A DNA stretch of 64,000 bases from Nostoc indistinguendum CM1-VF10 (GCA_019359215.1 JAHHHS010000018.1:34491-98490); one strand, 5' to 3'; shown: positions 8,863-17,636, counted from the first letter of the stretch. The notes: generated by a model not told the origin, from the letters alone. A program made the numbers and translations.

Positions 8863-10275
8863 ATGAATTTCAGCTTATTCTTCGTACATTTTACCTGGGT
8901 TAGCGTAGTGAGCGCTATTCTGCTTCCAACTTTGGTAAGTGCAGCGAATCCCCCAGAACCGCAGAATTCCTCAAGCACTGTAAAGGTTCCCAATAACCTC
9001 AACCCCAATCCCAATCCTCTCCAATTGCCTACCAAGCCAGAAGAAGTAAAGATTCAGGGAACTGTGCCAATCAGTTTGGCACAAGCTTTGGAACTAGCAA
9101 AACGCAATAATCAAGACTTACAAGTAGCCATATTAGAGCTAGAACGCAGTCGCTCGGCGCTACGTGAGTCTCAAGCCGCCTTGCTTCCTAATGTTAATAT
9201 TGACAGCAGTTTGACTAATCGTGGTAATGGTTTTACTAGCAGATCATCTCAAGCTAGCACCTCTTTTAATGGTTCAGCACAACTGAATTATGACCTCTAT
9301 ACTTCCGGGAACCGACAAGCTAATATCCGAGCGGCCGAGGAACAGCTACGGATAGATCAATTAGATGTTGAGAATGCATCTCAGGAAATCGAGCTGAATG
9401 TCACGACTGAATATTACGATTTGCAACAAGCAGATGAACAAGCACGAATTAATCGGTCTGCTGTGGAGAATGCCCAGGCTAGTTTGCGGGATACTCAAGC
9501 CAGAGAACAGGCTGGAGTGGGTACGCGGTTTGATGTGCTGCAAGCTCAGGTGAATTTAGCAAACGCCCAACAACAACTGACTGATTCTCTTTCGGAGCAA
9601 CAAATTGCCCGTCGTCGGTTAGCAACTCGGTTAAGTTTGGCACAGTCGGTTAATATCACTGCGGCAGATCCGGTACAATTAGCCGGCCTTTGGCAGCCAA
9701 CACTAGAAGAAACTATTGTCCGAGCCTTTCAAAATCGTCCAGAACTGCAACAGCAATTAGCACAACGTAACATTGATGAGCAACGGCGGCGACAAGCACT
9801 TTCACAGTTAGGGCCGCAAATTAGTTTAACAGGTAACTACAATCTGCAAGATCAGTTCGATGATGGCATTAGCATTAATGATAGCTATTCATTAGGACTC
9901 GACGGAAATTTAACTTTGTTTGATGGAGGAGCGGCAAGAGCAAGGGCGGCTCAGTCGAGAGCTAATATTGCGATCGCAGAGACTCAATTTGGTAGCCAGC
10001 GTGACCTAATTCGCTTTGATGTAGAACAGTACTACTCTCAATTGCAATCCAATTTAAATAATGTGCAGACTTCTAGTGTGGCTTTAAATCAAGCCAGTGA
10101 AGCTCTGAAGTTAGCAAGGCTGAGGTTCCAAGCTGGTGTGGGTACTCAAACAGAGGTGATTGATGCTGAAAATGACCTGACAAGAGCAGAAGGTAATCGA
10201 GTTACAGCTATTTTGAATTACAATCGCGCTCTAGCTAATTTGCAAAGAGCAGCCACTTCCAGGGCTTCGCGCTGA
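8863..10275 (+). CDS. TolC-family outer membrane efflux channel
   Basis: 470 residues with an N-terminal signal peptide (hydrophobic stretch ending near LVSAANPPE) and a proline/asparagine-rich linker. Two repeated halves of the outer membrane efflux protein family follow (about residues 70-265 and 280-465), with long amphipathic helices rich in A, Q and N, and the motif RPELQQQLAQRN between them. It completes the tripartite system with the three upstream genes and would form the outer membrane tunnel. It starts 117 bases after the ATPase gene, so it is probably in the same operon. Confidence 0.92.
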   Translation: MNFSLFFVHFTWVSVVSAILLPTLVSAANPPEPQNSSSTVKVPNNLNPNPNPLQLPTKPEEVKIQGTVPISLAQALELAKRNNQDLQVAILELERSRSALRESQAALLPNVNIDSSLTNRGNGFTSRSSQASTSFNGSAQLNYDLYTSGNRQANIRAAEEQLRIDQLDVENASQEIELNVTTEYYDLQQADEQARINRSAVENAQASLRDTQAREQAGVGTRFDVLQAQVNLANAQQQLTDSLSEQQIARRRLATRLSLAQSVNITAADPVQLAGLWQPTLEETIVRAFQNRPELQQQLAQRNIDEQRRRQALSQLGPQISLTGNYNLQDQFDDGISINDSYSLGLDGNLTLFDGGAARARAAQSRANIAIAETQFGSQRDLIRFDVEQYYSQLQSNLNNVQTSSVALNQASEALKLARLRFQAGVGTQTEVIDAENDLTRAEGNRVTAILNYNRALANLQRAATSRASR

Positions 10276-10408
10276 TGTCAAATCATTAAATAAATTCAAG
10301 CTGCTAGTCGTTTTTGGGTAGAAGCTGGTTGGCATCTGCCGCAATTTCATCCCTATCAAGAATAAGATGAATGGGTAAAACTTAGATTTGATTAAACTAC
10401 AAAAAAGG

Positions 10409-11179
10409 ATGAGTTATAACTACAAGCTTAAAATCTTACCTTTTATAGTAATTTTCTTGTTAATAGTAGAATGCTTGCTAGTTTACCCACCTTCCATAGT
10501 AAGAGCAGATTCTTTATCGATTCCAGTTTACGAACAACGGATTATCCATAGTCCAGATGGCATCGGCAAATATTACATGGGCCGAGAAATCGCCAAAGTT
10601 ATGGGATACACAGGCGCTGGGTGGCTAGAACGTCCAAGCCGAGAGGGAGAAGAACAGCCAAGTAAAATAGTCAGCCTCCTCAACCTAAAACCTAACGATG
10701 TAGTGGCCGATATTGGCGCTGGTACAGGTTACTTAAGTTTTCGCATCGCGCCGCTATTAACAGCAGGTAAAGTTTTGGCTGTAGATGTTCAACCAGAAAT
10801 GTTGGAAATCATTGAGTTATTCAAAAAAGAGAAAAATATCACTAATGTTGAGCCTGTTTTAGGAACCCTTAGTGACCCAAACTTACCATCTGAAAGTATC
10901 GATTTGGGATTGATGGTAGATGCTTATCATGAACTTGAGTATCCCCAAGAAGTGATGCAAGGAATTGTGAAAGCGCTTAAACCAGGTGGCCGGGTGGTGC
11001 TGGTTGAATATCGGGGCGAAAATCCCTTTATTATGATTAAAGGTCTGCACAAGATGACTCAAAAGCAAGTCCGTAAAGAAATGCAAGCCGTTGGTTTAGT
11101 TTGGCGTGAAACTAAAAACTTGTTACCTCAACAGCATTTAATAATATTTGAAAAACCTGATTCTAGCGATTTTAGTTGA
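10409..11179 (+). CDS. Membrane-anchored or exported SAM-dependent methyltransferase
   Basis: 256 residues from the ATG at 10409, which follows AAAAGG closely; a TTG 21 bases upstream is possible. A hydrophobic segment (LPFIVIFLLIVECLLVYPPS) is a signal peptide or anchor. The methyltransferase-11/25 fold follows: motif I DIGAGTGYL, the acidic end of strand 2 at VLAVDVQPEM, and motif near LGLMVDAYHEL. A methyltransferase with an export signal is unusual, since SAM is cytoplasmic; similar cyanobacterial proteins of this layout exist. Substrate not known. It follows the efflux operon on the same strand but 134 bases downstream. Confidence 0.85.
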   Translation: MSYNYKLKILPFIVIFLLIVECLLVYPPSIVRADSLSIPVYEQRIIHSPDGIGKYYMGREIAKVMGYTGAGWLERPSREGEEQPSKIVSLLNLKPNDVVADIGAGTGYLSFRIAPLLTAGKVLAVDVQPEMLEIIELFKKEKNITNVEPVLGTLSDPNLPSESIDLGLMVDAYHELEYPQEVMQGIVKALKPGGRVVLVEYRGENPFIMIKGLHKMTQKQVRKEMQAVGLVWRETKNLLPQQHLIIFEKPDSSDFS

Positions 11180-11213
11180 TTCTGAACTTACTTCCATCCC
11201 TCTCTCCTAAAAG

Positions 11214-11467
11214 GCTACGGTGTACACACAAGTCGGAAAAACTTCATCCACCAAAGAATTGCAGTGCGTTACGCTGGCGTGACAAAGCTAAATTGCTGCA
11301 ATCATGGCGATGCCTACAGCGGTCTACGCCAACCCATTTGTTATTTCGGCGAACCCATTTGTTATTTCGGCGTACCCATTTGTTATTTCGGCGAACTTGT
11401 CACGCCACGACGAAACTCCTAGAAGAGTTGAAACCTATGCTGGTCATACTTGTGTGTACACCGTAGC
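11214..11467. mobile_element. 254-bp element with perfect 20-bp terminal inverted repeats
   Basis: GCTACGGTGTACACACAAGT at 11214-11233 is the exact reverse complement of 11448-11467. A nested inverted repeat TGGCGTGACAA / TTGTCACGCCA lies inside (about 11274-11284 and 11397-11407). The loop contains three tandem 21-base units. CTCCTAAAAGG flanks both ends. No transposase is encoded, so it looks like a MITE or a large structured extragenic palindrome. Confidence 0.8.
11331..11393. repeat. Three tandem 21-bp repeats
   Basis: Units of 21 bases beginning AACCCATTTGTTATTTCGGC at 11331, 11352 and 11373 (third unit starts with T). A frame on the plus strand at 11304-11561 would read them as heptapeptides N/Y-P-F-V-I-S-A, but that frame has no other coding signs. 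Confidence 0.9.
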
Positions 11468-11688
11468 TCCTAAAAGGAGAGAAGCTTTGATACTTATACT
11501 TACTCCCATTCCCTCTCTTCTCTACGAGAGGCTTCGCCAACGAGACGCTGCGCGAATGTAGGGAAGGGGCTGGGGGTTAGGTCTGTATTGAACTCAACCC
11601 AGAAGCGCTATATAGTAATTTAGTAAATCTGTAGAAAAATATGCACCAAGCGATAATAAAGTAAGACTCCTTGCCAGAGCAGAAAAAC

Positions 11689-12378
11689 ATGGTTAACCTA
11701 TCACTCAAACAGCGAATTCCTCCTTTAGAGAATGGCGATCGCCTCACTCGCTGCGAATTTGAACGACGATATCAAGCAATGCCCCGTCATCAAAAGGCAG
11801 AATTAATTGAAAGAGTTGTATATTTGGCATCCCCATTACGCTTTGAAAGCCACGCTGAACCACATGGCCATCTAATAGGTTGGTTATGGATATACCAAAT
11901 TGCTACTCCTGGTGTGAGATTGGGAATTGAGCCAACAGTTCGCTTAGATAGAGACAATGAACCGCAGCCAGATGGGGCGCTATTAATCACACCAACAGCT
12001 AAGGGACAATCTCGTTTTAGCGATGATGATTATATAGAAGGTGCGCCAGAACTCGTAATAGAAATAGCAGCTAGCAGTGTTGCTATTGATTTACATGACA
12101 AGAAAAAAGTCTATGGTCGGAATGGGGTAAAAGAATACATTGTTTGGCAAATATTTGAAAACAAATTAGATTGGTTTAGTCTGCAACAAGGAGAATACGT
12201 GTCCTTACAAGTGGACGCAGATGGAATTATCAAAAGTCAAGTATTCCCTGGTTTGTGGTTGTCAATGTCAGATTTACTTGCTGGTAATATGCAGCAAGTA
12301 TTGGCTGTGTTGCAGTTGGGATTAAATTCGCCAGAACATCAAAGATTTGTGCGGCAATTGTCTGGAGAAGAAAGATAG
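11689..12378 (+). CDS. Uma2-family (DUF820) putative PD-(D/E)XK endonuclease
   Basis: 229 residues from the ATG at 11689; a TTG 18 bases upstream is possible. The nuclease-fold signature is visible: D in NEPQPDGALLI, E in PELVIEIAASS, and K in LHDKKKVYGRNGVKEYIVW. Uma2 proteins are strongly expanded in cyanobacteria, often in many copies per genome, and their role is not established; nuclease activity is predicted from fold only. It is preceded by the 254-bp inverted-repeat element and stands alone. Confidence 0.9.
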   Translation: MVNLSLKQRIPPLENGDRLTRCEFERRYQAMPRHQKAELIERVVYLASPLRFESHAEPHGHLIGWLWIYQIATPGVRLGIEPTVRLDRDNEPQPDGALLITPTAKGQSRFSDDDYIEGAPELVIEIAASSVAIDLHDKKKVYGRNGVKEYIVWQIFENKLDWFSLQQGEYVSLQVDADGIIKSQVFPGLWLSMSDLLAGNMQQVLAVLQLGLNSPEHQRFVRQLSGEER

Positions 12379-12395
12379 TGGAATTAATTCGTAAT

Positions 12396-12414
12396 ACTCG
12401 CCTCCGGCGAGAAA
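12396..12414. repeat. Small GC hairpin after the Uma2 gene
   Basis: CTCGCC-TCC-GGCGAG forms a 6-bp stem about 20 bases after the Uma2 stop. The word AATTCGTAAT is repeated on either side. It may act as terminator or be part of a dispersed repeat; no T-tract follows. Confidence 0.5.
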
Positions 12415-12506
12415 CAAGCTACGTAATTCGTAATTATTCGATAGAAGACAGGTGGTTACTCTGCACCATTAATTACGAACTATTTGGTTACAGTATTTTT
12501 CTGGTA

Positions 12507-12803
12507 TCACTCTATTTTTTTGGGAATGAGACTGGCGCTTTTGGTTGCACTATCCCAAACAATCCAGCTAATAGAATTATCTAAATCATCGGGGCTATTT
12601 GAAACTTTGAAATATAACTTTTCTTCGCCTTTAGTTTCAACAGCAAAGTCGGCATTTTGAGCATAAACCACGATAAAACCTTTGTCTCGCAAACAATACA
12701 TCGCCCAGGCTTTCAATGATTGCTTGTATGGTTCGTGTGGAATTGGCGGTTTTTTGATTGTGTCTTCAATTAGTTTAAATATTTGCGTGACTTTTGCGGT
12801 CAT
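12507..12803 (-). CDS. Hypothetical protein
   Basis: 98 residues from the ATG at 12803, with a soluble composition and an acidic middle. It begins with an amphipathic helix (MTAKVTQIFKLIEDTIKKPP), followed by alternating strands around GFIVVYAQNADFAVET and KLYFKVS. The D-x-x-V...E-K-L-Y-F-K order is loosely reminiscent of small restriction-nuclease folds, but this is too weak for a functional call. It lies 28 bases downstream of the VOC gene on the same strand, so the two are likely co-transcribed. Not recognised. Confidence 0.65.
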   Translation of the reverse strand: MTAKVTQIFKLIEDTIKKPPIPHEPYKQSLKAWAMYCLRDKGFIVVYAQNADFAVETKGEEKLYFKVSNSPDDLDNSISWIVWDSATKSASLIPKKIE

Positions 12804-12831
12804 AGTAGATACTTTTGTTATTACCTTTAAG

Positions 12832-13299
12832 TTAACTAGGTTCTGGATCGCAACGAATTTCAATCATAAAGCCATCTGGATCGTAAAAATACACACCTCT
12901 ACCAGTAGGACGAGTGACTGGGCCATGTGCGATCGCTATTTTATTTTCTCTGATCACTGTCACCGCTTGCTCAAATAACTGCGGATCGATATCAAAGGCC
13001 AGATGGTAGGCTCTGGTGAATGTCTTCTCTGGATTGGGATCTGGTGGTGATAATTCTGGTTCCCCAAATAAATCGAGTATCGTTCCATCCGGGGTGATGA
13101 AGTTGGCTACTTTCCCCGATGCGACAAGTTCCGTCAGGGTTGCGGGTACTTCGTCGCCTGTGAGTTCGTGCAAACCCAGGATTGTGCCATAAAAATAGCG
13201 GGAAGCTTGCATATCCTGGACGTTGAGGGCTATGTGATGCACTTTACGCAGATTTCCTGGCGCAAGGACACTGTTCGCGGATTGGGTGCTAGATAGCAT
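12832..13299 (-). CDS. VOC-family (glyoxalase/bleomycin resistance-like) protein
   Basis: 155 residues with two beta-alpha-beta-beta-beta modules. The first module opens with VHHIALNVQDMQASRYFYGT, supplying a candidate metal ligand histidine, and the second with AYHLAFDIDP. Near the C-terminus GVYFYDPDGFMIEIRCDP carries the conserved terminal glutamate ligand. The family includes metal-dependent dioxygenases, isomerases and lyases, so substrate cannot be set. About 20 residues precede the domain. It is probably first of a two-gene unit with the hypothetical gene at 12507. Confidence 0.9.
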   Translation of the reverse strand: MLSSTQSANSVLAPGNLRKVHHIALNVQDMQASRYFYGTILGLHELTGDEVPATLTELVASGKVANFITPDGTILDLFGEPELSPPDPNPEKTFTRAYHLAFDIDPQLFEQAVTVIRENKIAIAHGPVTRPTGRGVYFYDPDGFMIEIRCDPEPS

Positions 13300-13376
13300 A
13301 ATAAAACAAAATTTCCCTACAGAGATAGAAGCTTGACTTCTTTCTTAAAGTTTATTATTCATAATAAACACTTAGC

Positions 13377-13880
13377 ATGGCTTTTGATTATTCTTTAGAC
13401 TTTAAAAATATCGATTTTCGCCAACATCCTGAACTCTATCGTGTTGGCAAGGGTGAGCAGGGTGTACTTTTGGTAGAACCATACAAATCAGAAATTCTTC
13501 CCTACTGGCGGTTCAAAACTCCTGAGATTGCTAGAGAATCGAGTAAAAAAATCTATGAGATGTTTCTTGATTATTTAGATAAAGATGATTTTGTCGGCGC
13601 AGATATGGCACGAAAGTTTATCCAAATGGGTTATACTCGCTCTCGCCGTTATGCTAATCATAAAAGCGGCAGGAAGTATAAACAAAATTCCGAAGATTCA
13701 GGTTCCAAAAAAGAGATTCTTCCATACGAAGTAGACTCAGTGAAAGCGGAATCAGCAGCTATATTTAAAGCTAAGTGGGTAGAAGCAAAGACAAATGATA
13801 AATATCAAGAGCTTTTAGCCAAGCATAAACAGATGTATGAGAGCATCTCACCTTTGCAAATAAATATACCTGGCGATTAG
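13377..13880 (+). CDS. DUF4385-domain protein
   Basis: 167 residues. The opening FDYSLDFKNIDFRQHPELYR and the motif GEQGVLLVEPYKSEILPYWRF, then FVGADMARKFIQMGYTRSRRYANH, match the DUF4385 family as I know it, which is found in bacteria and some viruses. No function is known. Positively charged and soluble. It is divergent from the VOC gene, with 77 bases between the two starts. Confidence 0.85.
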   Translation: MAFDYSLDFKNIDFRQHPELYRVGKGEQGVLLVEPYKSEILPYWRFKTPEIARESSKKIYEMFLDYLDKDDFVGADMARKFIQMGYTRSRRYANHKSGRKYKQNSEDSGSKKEILPYEVDSVKAESAAIFKAKWVEAKTNDKYQELLAKHKQMYESISPLQINIPGD

Positions 13881-13881
13881 A

Positions 13882-13977
13882 AATCGCGGCTACACAAACT
13901 CTCGCAGAGAAGTCCGCCTGCGGGGACTCAGGAATTTGAAACCCACATAGGTGGGTTTTGTCTGTATAGCCGCGAAT
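13882..13977. repeat. Extragenic inverted repeat with internal hairpin
   Basis: TCGCGGCTACACAAAC on the left pairs imperfectly with GTCTGTATAGCCGCGA on the right. Inside, AAACCCA-CATAGG-TGGGTTT forms a second stem, and GTCCGCCTGCGGGGAC a third. This looks like one of the dispersed structured repeats common in Nostoc genomes; it may also serve as a bidirectional terminator. Confidence 0.7.
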
Positions 13978-13990
13978 GACTTTTGCCAGG

Positions 13991-14030
13991 GCGAGTCTTT
14001 GATACTCGCCGACGAGTCTTTGATGCTCGC
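13991..14030. repeat. Tandem hairpin units (20-21 bp, two copies)
   Basis: GCGAGTCTTTGATACTCGCC followed directly by GACGAGTCTTTGATGCTCGC. Each unit is itself a small palindrome (GCGAGT...ACTCGC) with loop CTTTGAT. Confidence 0.8.
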
Positions 14031-14243
14031 CAATGAGTCTACAGGACTGATTGCAGAAACTTTTTACATTGTCGCCGATTAATTTAAGATTAACGCGATC
14101 GCATTTTCTCACTCAGCAATCCAACAATAATCATAGTTGAGCGATCGCATCTCCCTTATTTTCATCGAATCTCCTCTCTGGGGAAGCCGACAAAAATCAT
14201 ACTGTGTAACAATAGCTGTAGCTTAGGAGCATGGCTGACAGCA

Positions 14244-14330
14244 CTAGTACAGCACGGCGTAAATAGAGCAACCATTTAAAATCTCTAAATTTATTCCATA
14301 AAATTTTTGACTTTTGCCTTGCAGTACTAG
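14244..14330. mobile_element. MITE copy B (about 87 bp), inverted relative to copy A
   Basis: It starts CTAGTACAGCACGGCGTAAA and ends TTGCAGTACTAG. Its ends are inverted repeats, and its body is the near-exact reverse complement of 7985-8059. The two copies lie about 6.2 kb apart in opposite orientation. Confidence 0.8.
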
Positions 14331-14372
14331 TTTCCACAGTAACCTTCACCGTATTGTCCCGAATTACTGAAA

Positions 14373-15392
14373 TTATCGCCGATATTCGTCGCCGCAATCG
14401 CCGATTAGCTGGTACAAATCGCGTGATTGGCGAGATACTGCACTGATGCGATCGCGATCGTCTGCATCTAAACTAAAACTAAATACTTTAGCGTTATCTT
14501 CTATATGTTCAGATACGCCAAGTCTGGCACCAACTATCACACCTCCCACAGTTGGCTGATCTAAAATGTAACGCACTGCTACGTTAGAAATGCTGACCCC
14601 ATGCTTATTAGCAATTTCCTTCAGGATAGCCAGCAACTCTTGAAATAATTGCCAACCACCCCAAGCATCGATCATATTTTTATATTTTTTCAAACTAGCA
14701 GTGGACAAATCAAATCCTCGTGGTTCAGGTTTGCCCAAATAGTTTTCTGATAACAAACTGCCGCACAATGTGCCGTAAGTAAAAAGCTTTATGTCATGCT
14801 GTTGACAAAACTCCACCATATTAACTTCGGGGCGGCGGTCAACCAGAGAAAATTGCACTTGGTTAGAAACAATTTTGATGCCTGCTTCGGTAATAATCTT
14901 CAGGTTTTCTGTGTCAAAATTAGTTAAACCTAGATGCTTAATTTTTCCCTCAGTCTGAAGCTCTGCCATATATTTGAGGGCATCCAGGTAATTTTTATCT
15001 TGATATTCCCACCAATGGAATTGCATCAAATCTAACGATTCCACATTCATCCTTCTCAGGGAAATATCAATATTTTCCTCAACCAGTTTCTTGGTCATTT
15101 TGCCTGGACGAGGAACCCATTTTGTAAAGGCTTGTACCTGAGATAAAGCATCTTTCCCACGGGTATCAATTAGTTGGCAGCGAAACTCACCAATAAAGTC
15201 TTCAGCCGGGCCATAATGGTCTGCTAAATCCCAAGTGGTAAAGCCTGCATCTAAATATTTGAACATAGTCTCGATGGCAGCTTGGGGATTTATCCGTCCG
15301 TGTGCGCCAGAGACTTGCCACATCCCATTTAATATGCGGCAGATGTTCAAATCGGGAGTAAATTGGAGACGGCTAGCTGCGGGTAAGTTCAT
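14373..15392 (-). CDS. Aldo/keto reductase
   Basis: 339 residues from the ATG at 15392. The AKR tetrad is visible: D and Y in TWDLADHYGPAEDF, K in AFTKWVPRPG, and H in LDLMQFHWWEY. The C-terminal NADPH-binding part includes VGGVIVGARLGVSEHI. The enzyme should reduce carbonyl compounds with NADPH; substrate unknown. The spacing and the long loop between K and H resemble plant and bacterial L-galactose dehydrogenase-like members, a weak inference. Cytochrome c6-like gene lies upstream on the same strand, 189 bases away. Confidence 0.92.
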   Translation of the reverse strand: MNLPAASRLQFTPDLNICRILNGMWQVSGAHGRINPQAAIETMFKYLDAGFTTWDLADHYGPAEDFIGEFRCQLIDTRGKDALSQVQAFTKWVPRPGKMTKKLVEENIDISLRRMNVESLDLMQFHWWEYQDKNYLDALKYMAELQTEGKIKHLGLTNFDTENLKIITEAGIKIVSNQVQFSLVDRRPEVNMVEFCQQHDIKLFTYGTLCGSLLSENYLGKPEPRGFDLSTASLKKYKNMIDAWGGWQLFQELLAILKEIANKHGVSISNVAVRYILDQPTVGGVIVGARLGVSEHIEDNAKVFSFSLDADDRDRISAVSRQSRDLYQLIGDCGDEYRR

Positions 15393-15581
15393 TTTCAAAT
15401 TTAGGAGGGAGAAGCTAAGAGTTAGGAGTTAGAAGTGAGAAGAGTTAATAATTAGTGAGTTTACAAGCTGGTTTTACAGCCTTTTTAACTTTTCTACTTT
15501 ATTATGAATGATTTAAGGCTGCTAGAGCTAATAACTACTAAAGTTTTAACTCCTACCTCTTAATTCTCGACTCATAAATTT

Positions 15582-15917
15582 TTAACGCCAGTCTTTTCCA
15601 GCTTCTTCGAGAACGTAAGCAGCAACATCTTGGATTTGCTGTTCAGTGAGGCGTTCTTTGTAGGCTGACATATTATTTTTACCATTGGTAACTATAGATG
15701 TAACCGCCTCTATTGAATCCATACCATACTTTTTCAGCGCTTGCTTTTTAAGATTTTTACCTCGCCTGATTATATTGCTGCCGTTGATATGACAACCAGC
15801 ACAATGAACACTAAATATTTGTTCACCGTTGATTGTGTCTGCTGCACTAGCAGGTAAATTAAAACTGCTTATCAATAACAAAAATGTTACTAACACTAAT
15901 GTGACTAATTTTTTCAA
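15582..15917 (-). CDS. petJ: Cytochrome c6-like class I c-type cytochrome
   Basis: 111 residues. A signal peptide (KKLVTLVLVTFLLLISSF...ASA) directs it to the lumen or periplasm. Heme is bound by CAGCH near residues 39-43, and the axial methionine is in NGKNNMSAYKERL. The C-terminal helix QIQDVAAYVLEEAGKDWR is the c6 signature. It should carry electrons between cytochrome b6f and photosystem I or cytochrome oxidase. NNMSAY replaces the NAMPAF of standard c6, so it may be one of the c6 variants (c6B/c6C type). The start is TTG, preceded by GGGAGAAG. Confidence 0.88.
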   Translation of the reverse strand: MKKLVTLVLVTFLLLISSFNLPASAADTINGEQIFSVHCAGCHINGSNIIRRGKNLKKQALKKYGMDSIEAVTSIVTNGKNNMSAYKERLTEQQIQDVAAYVLEEAGKDWR

Positions 15918-15972
15918 TTAACTTCTCCCGATTTTGACATACTGGTTGTAGGTATTAGTGCCATAAGTAATA

Positions 15973-16197
15973 CTACAAAGATTCAAAGTCAGTTGTAAAT
16001 CCAGCAAAATTTGCACAATCTTCTTGAAAAGCTTCTGCATCATTAACATCTTCAATTTTGTAGGACATGATGCGTGTGCCATCTGGCTTTTTTTTGGAAC
16101 TAATCAATTCACCTTGATATTTCTCTGCGATCGCTTTAAATTCAGTACCATACTGTTTCCAAGCATCATCTGAACAAGTAATATTTACTTGCCACAT
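15973..16197 (-). CDS. Small conserved-type hypothetical protein
   Basis: 74 residues, soluble, acidic. It starts MWQVNITCSDDAWKQYGTEF and ends with AEAFQEDCANFAGFTTDFES. The pattern of strand, helix, strand, helix suggests a compact ferredoxin-like alpha/beta fold. It lies 55 bases upstream of the cytochrome c6-like gene on the same strand, so co-transcription is possible. No function recognised. Confidence 0.75.
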   Translation of the reverse strand: MWQVNITCSDDAWKQYGTEFKAIAEKYQGELISSKKKPDGTRIMSYKIEDVNDAEAFQEDCANFAGFTTDFESL

Positions 16198-16388
16198 ATT
16201 TTTATCTCAATTACTACCAACAAATATCAATCATCTCACGAATGGGCATAATGCTACACATCACCTCCTTAGGGTTATCATTTTCTATCTAAAGAAAGTG
16301 CCGAGCATTATCAGACTACGCCATAATATGGGTGTGGGAACATATCTAGAAAATTTTATCCAAATTAGTTAAACCCCAAGAGTTGAAA

Positions 16389-17189
16389 ATGCCTAACAAT
16401 ATCAAACAACAAATTCAAGCAGACCTGCAACAAGCTAAAGAAACTGGACAATTAAGAACTGAACGGATTCGAGAAATTGTGAAATCGGCAGTTTCTCAAG
16501 TAGCTTCTGAGTTTAAACAAGGTTCAGGTGAAGTTCGTAGTCTTGTTAAAGATGCTGTTTATGCTGTAATTGAAAACTTCCAAGAAAAAGGTAGCGAACT
16601 CAAAGATGAAGTGACAGCTTCCATTGAAGGCGCACTAGAAGGGATTAATAGCAAAAGACACGAAACCATTGCTCAAACTCAGACAGATATAAAGAGGCTA
16701 CAGGCTCAACTGGATGGTGAAGAGGAACAACTCCAGCAAGAAGTTGATGTAATTTTGGCAGAGATTGAAGAGACGGGTAAGGAAAAACCTGCTAGTACCA
16801 AAACTGCAATTGATTCTGCTGTTAATGCCCTTAAGGATAGTGAAGAAGCAGGATTGTTAAAGAAACGTTACGCCCAACTGCAAGCGCAGCTAGCCATTGT
16901 TCGAGCTAACTTAGCTGCACGCTATGGCGGACGTAATATGGAGGTTCAAGATTATCTAGACGAGGCTAAACACTGGTATGATAAGGCTCGTCCCCAAGCA
17001 GAATCTATGGCTGTACAGGTAGAAGAAAAGCGATCGCAGCTAGAAGATAAACTAGGAGAAGCTGGTACATCTCTAGCAAGAAAAGAGCGCCAAATCAAAC
17101 AAACCTTAAGGGAGTTACTCTTAACGGCGGCTGACTTATTCAAAGATAAGGACGCTGCTACTAAAGAGCGGGATACTATTCATAAATAG
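16389..17189 (+). CDS. Long helical/coiled-coil hypothetical protein
   Basis: 266 residues from the ATG at 16389 (a TTG six bases upstream is also open). Nearly the whole chain is predicted helical: amphipathic heptads from residue 5 to 80, a coiled coil around TDIKRLQAQLDGEEEQLQQE, and further helices to the C-terminus. There is no signal peptide or membrane segment. It resembles apolipoprotein- or histone H1-like stress and structural proteins in composition (rich in K, E, Q, A), but no family was recognised. Monocistronic. Confidence 0.8.
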   Translation: MPNNIKQQIQADLQQAKETGQLRTERIREIVKSAVSQVASEFKQGSGEVRSLVKDAVYAVIENFQEKGSELKDEVTASIEGALEGINSKRHETIAQTQTDIKRLQAQLDGEEEQLQQEVDVILAEIEETGKEKPASTKTAIDSAVNALKDSEEAGLLKKRYAQLQAQLAIVRANLAARYGGRNMEVQDYLDEAKHWYDKARPQAESMAVQVEEKRSQLEDKLGEAGTSLARKERQIKQTLRELLLTAADLFKDKDAATKERDTIHK

Positions 17190-17234
17190 ACTGGACTCTC
17201 TTTTGACAAAACACTGATACATATAGATAGATTG

Positions 17235-17269
17235 TTGTAGGGGCGCGGATATTACCAGCGTCCCTACAA
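17235..17269. repeat. Imperfect 12-bp inverted repeat
   Basis: TTGTAGGGGCGC pairs with GCGTCCCTACAA (one mismatch) across an 11-base loop. It lies 46 bases after the coiled-coil gene and could terminate it. The GTAGGGGCG...CGTCCCTAC word is a common cyanobacterial extragenic repeat. Confidence 0.65.
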
Positions 17270-17636
17270 ACGTATTAATGTCATTATTAAATAATCAGTT
17301 TCTGTAGAATGTGTTATGCCAAAGCTTAACGCACTGCTTGATAAGCTGAAAAAATCTAAACTTCACAATCCAATTAAATCAAAATCTTTCTTAAAGATAT
17401 CCAAAAATTAAATTACTTAATTCCTGTGTCGAATACAACTGTCTGATTTCTTCTTCCCCTGCTCACCAAAGCGATTGATTACTTTTTTATTTGGAATTCC
17501 CTTGTGGGGTGGGCAGCGTTTGACTGATTTAGACTGAGCCTTATCGAAGTAGCGCTCACGCCGAATTTTTTTTTGCCCGCCCTAATTATGTAAATTAAAT
17601 GTAGAATAGCTTATCAATTATACTAAAAACTAAAAT

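Larger units (their letters stand above)
13881..14372. other. Repeat-rich intergenic region between convergent genes
   Basis: 492 bases without a supported gene. It contains, in order, an inverted repeat bounded by GCGGCTACACAAAC and GTCTGTATAGCCGC, two tandem hairpins, HIP1-related words and MITE copy B; each is listed separately. Confidence 0.7.

Noticed and set aside
5067..10275. DevBCA-HgdD type heterocyst glycolipid exporter
   Set aside because: The gene order is alike, but the permease carries MacB-type motifs (NKLRTGLTMLGVIIG, EIGIRKAVGAT) rather than DevC ones, so only a general efflux function is assigned.
11176..11561. Two overlapping plus-strand frames with repeated N-P-F-V-I-S-A units as a repeat protein gene
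   Set aside because: They lie wholly within the inverted-repeat element, have no ribosome site, and their composition changes abruptly outside the 21-mers.
12378..12584. 68-residue plus-strand frame after the Uma2 gene
   Set aside because: It covers intergenic AATTCGTAAT repeats and overlaps the 3' end of a better gene on the other strand.
13991..14030. CRISPR-like repeat array
   Set aside because: Only two adjacent hairpin units without spacers of constant length and no cas genes.
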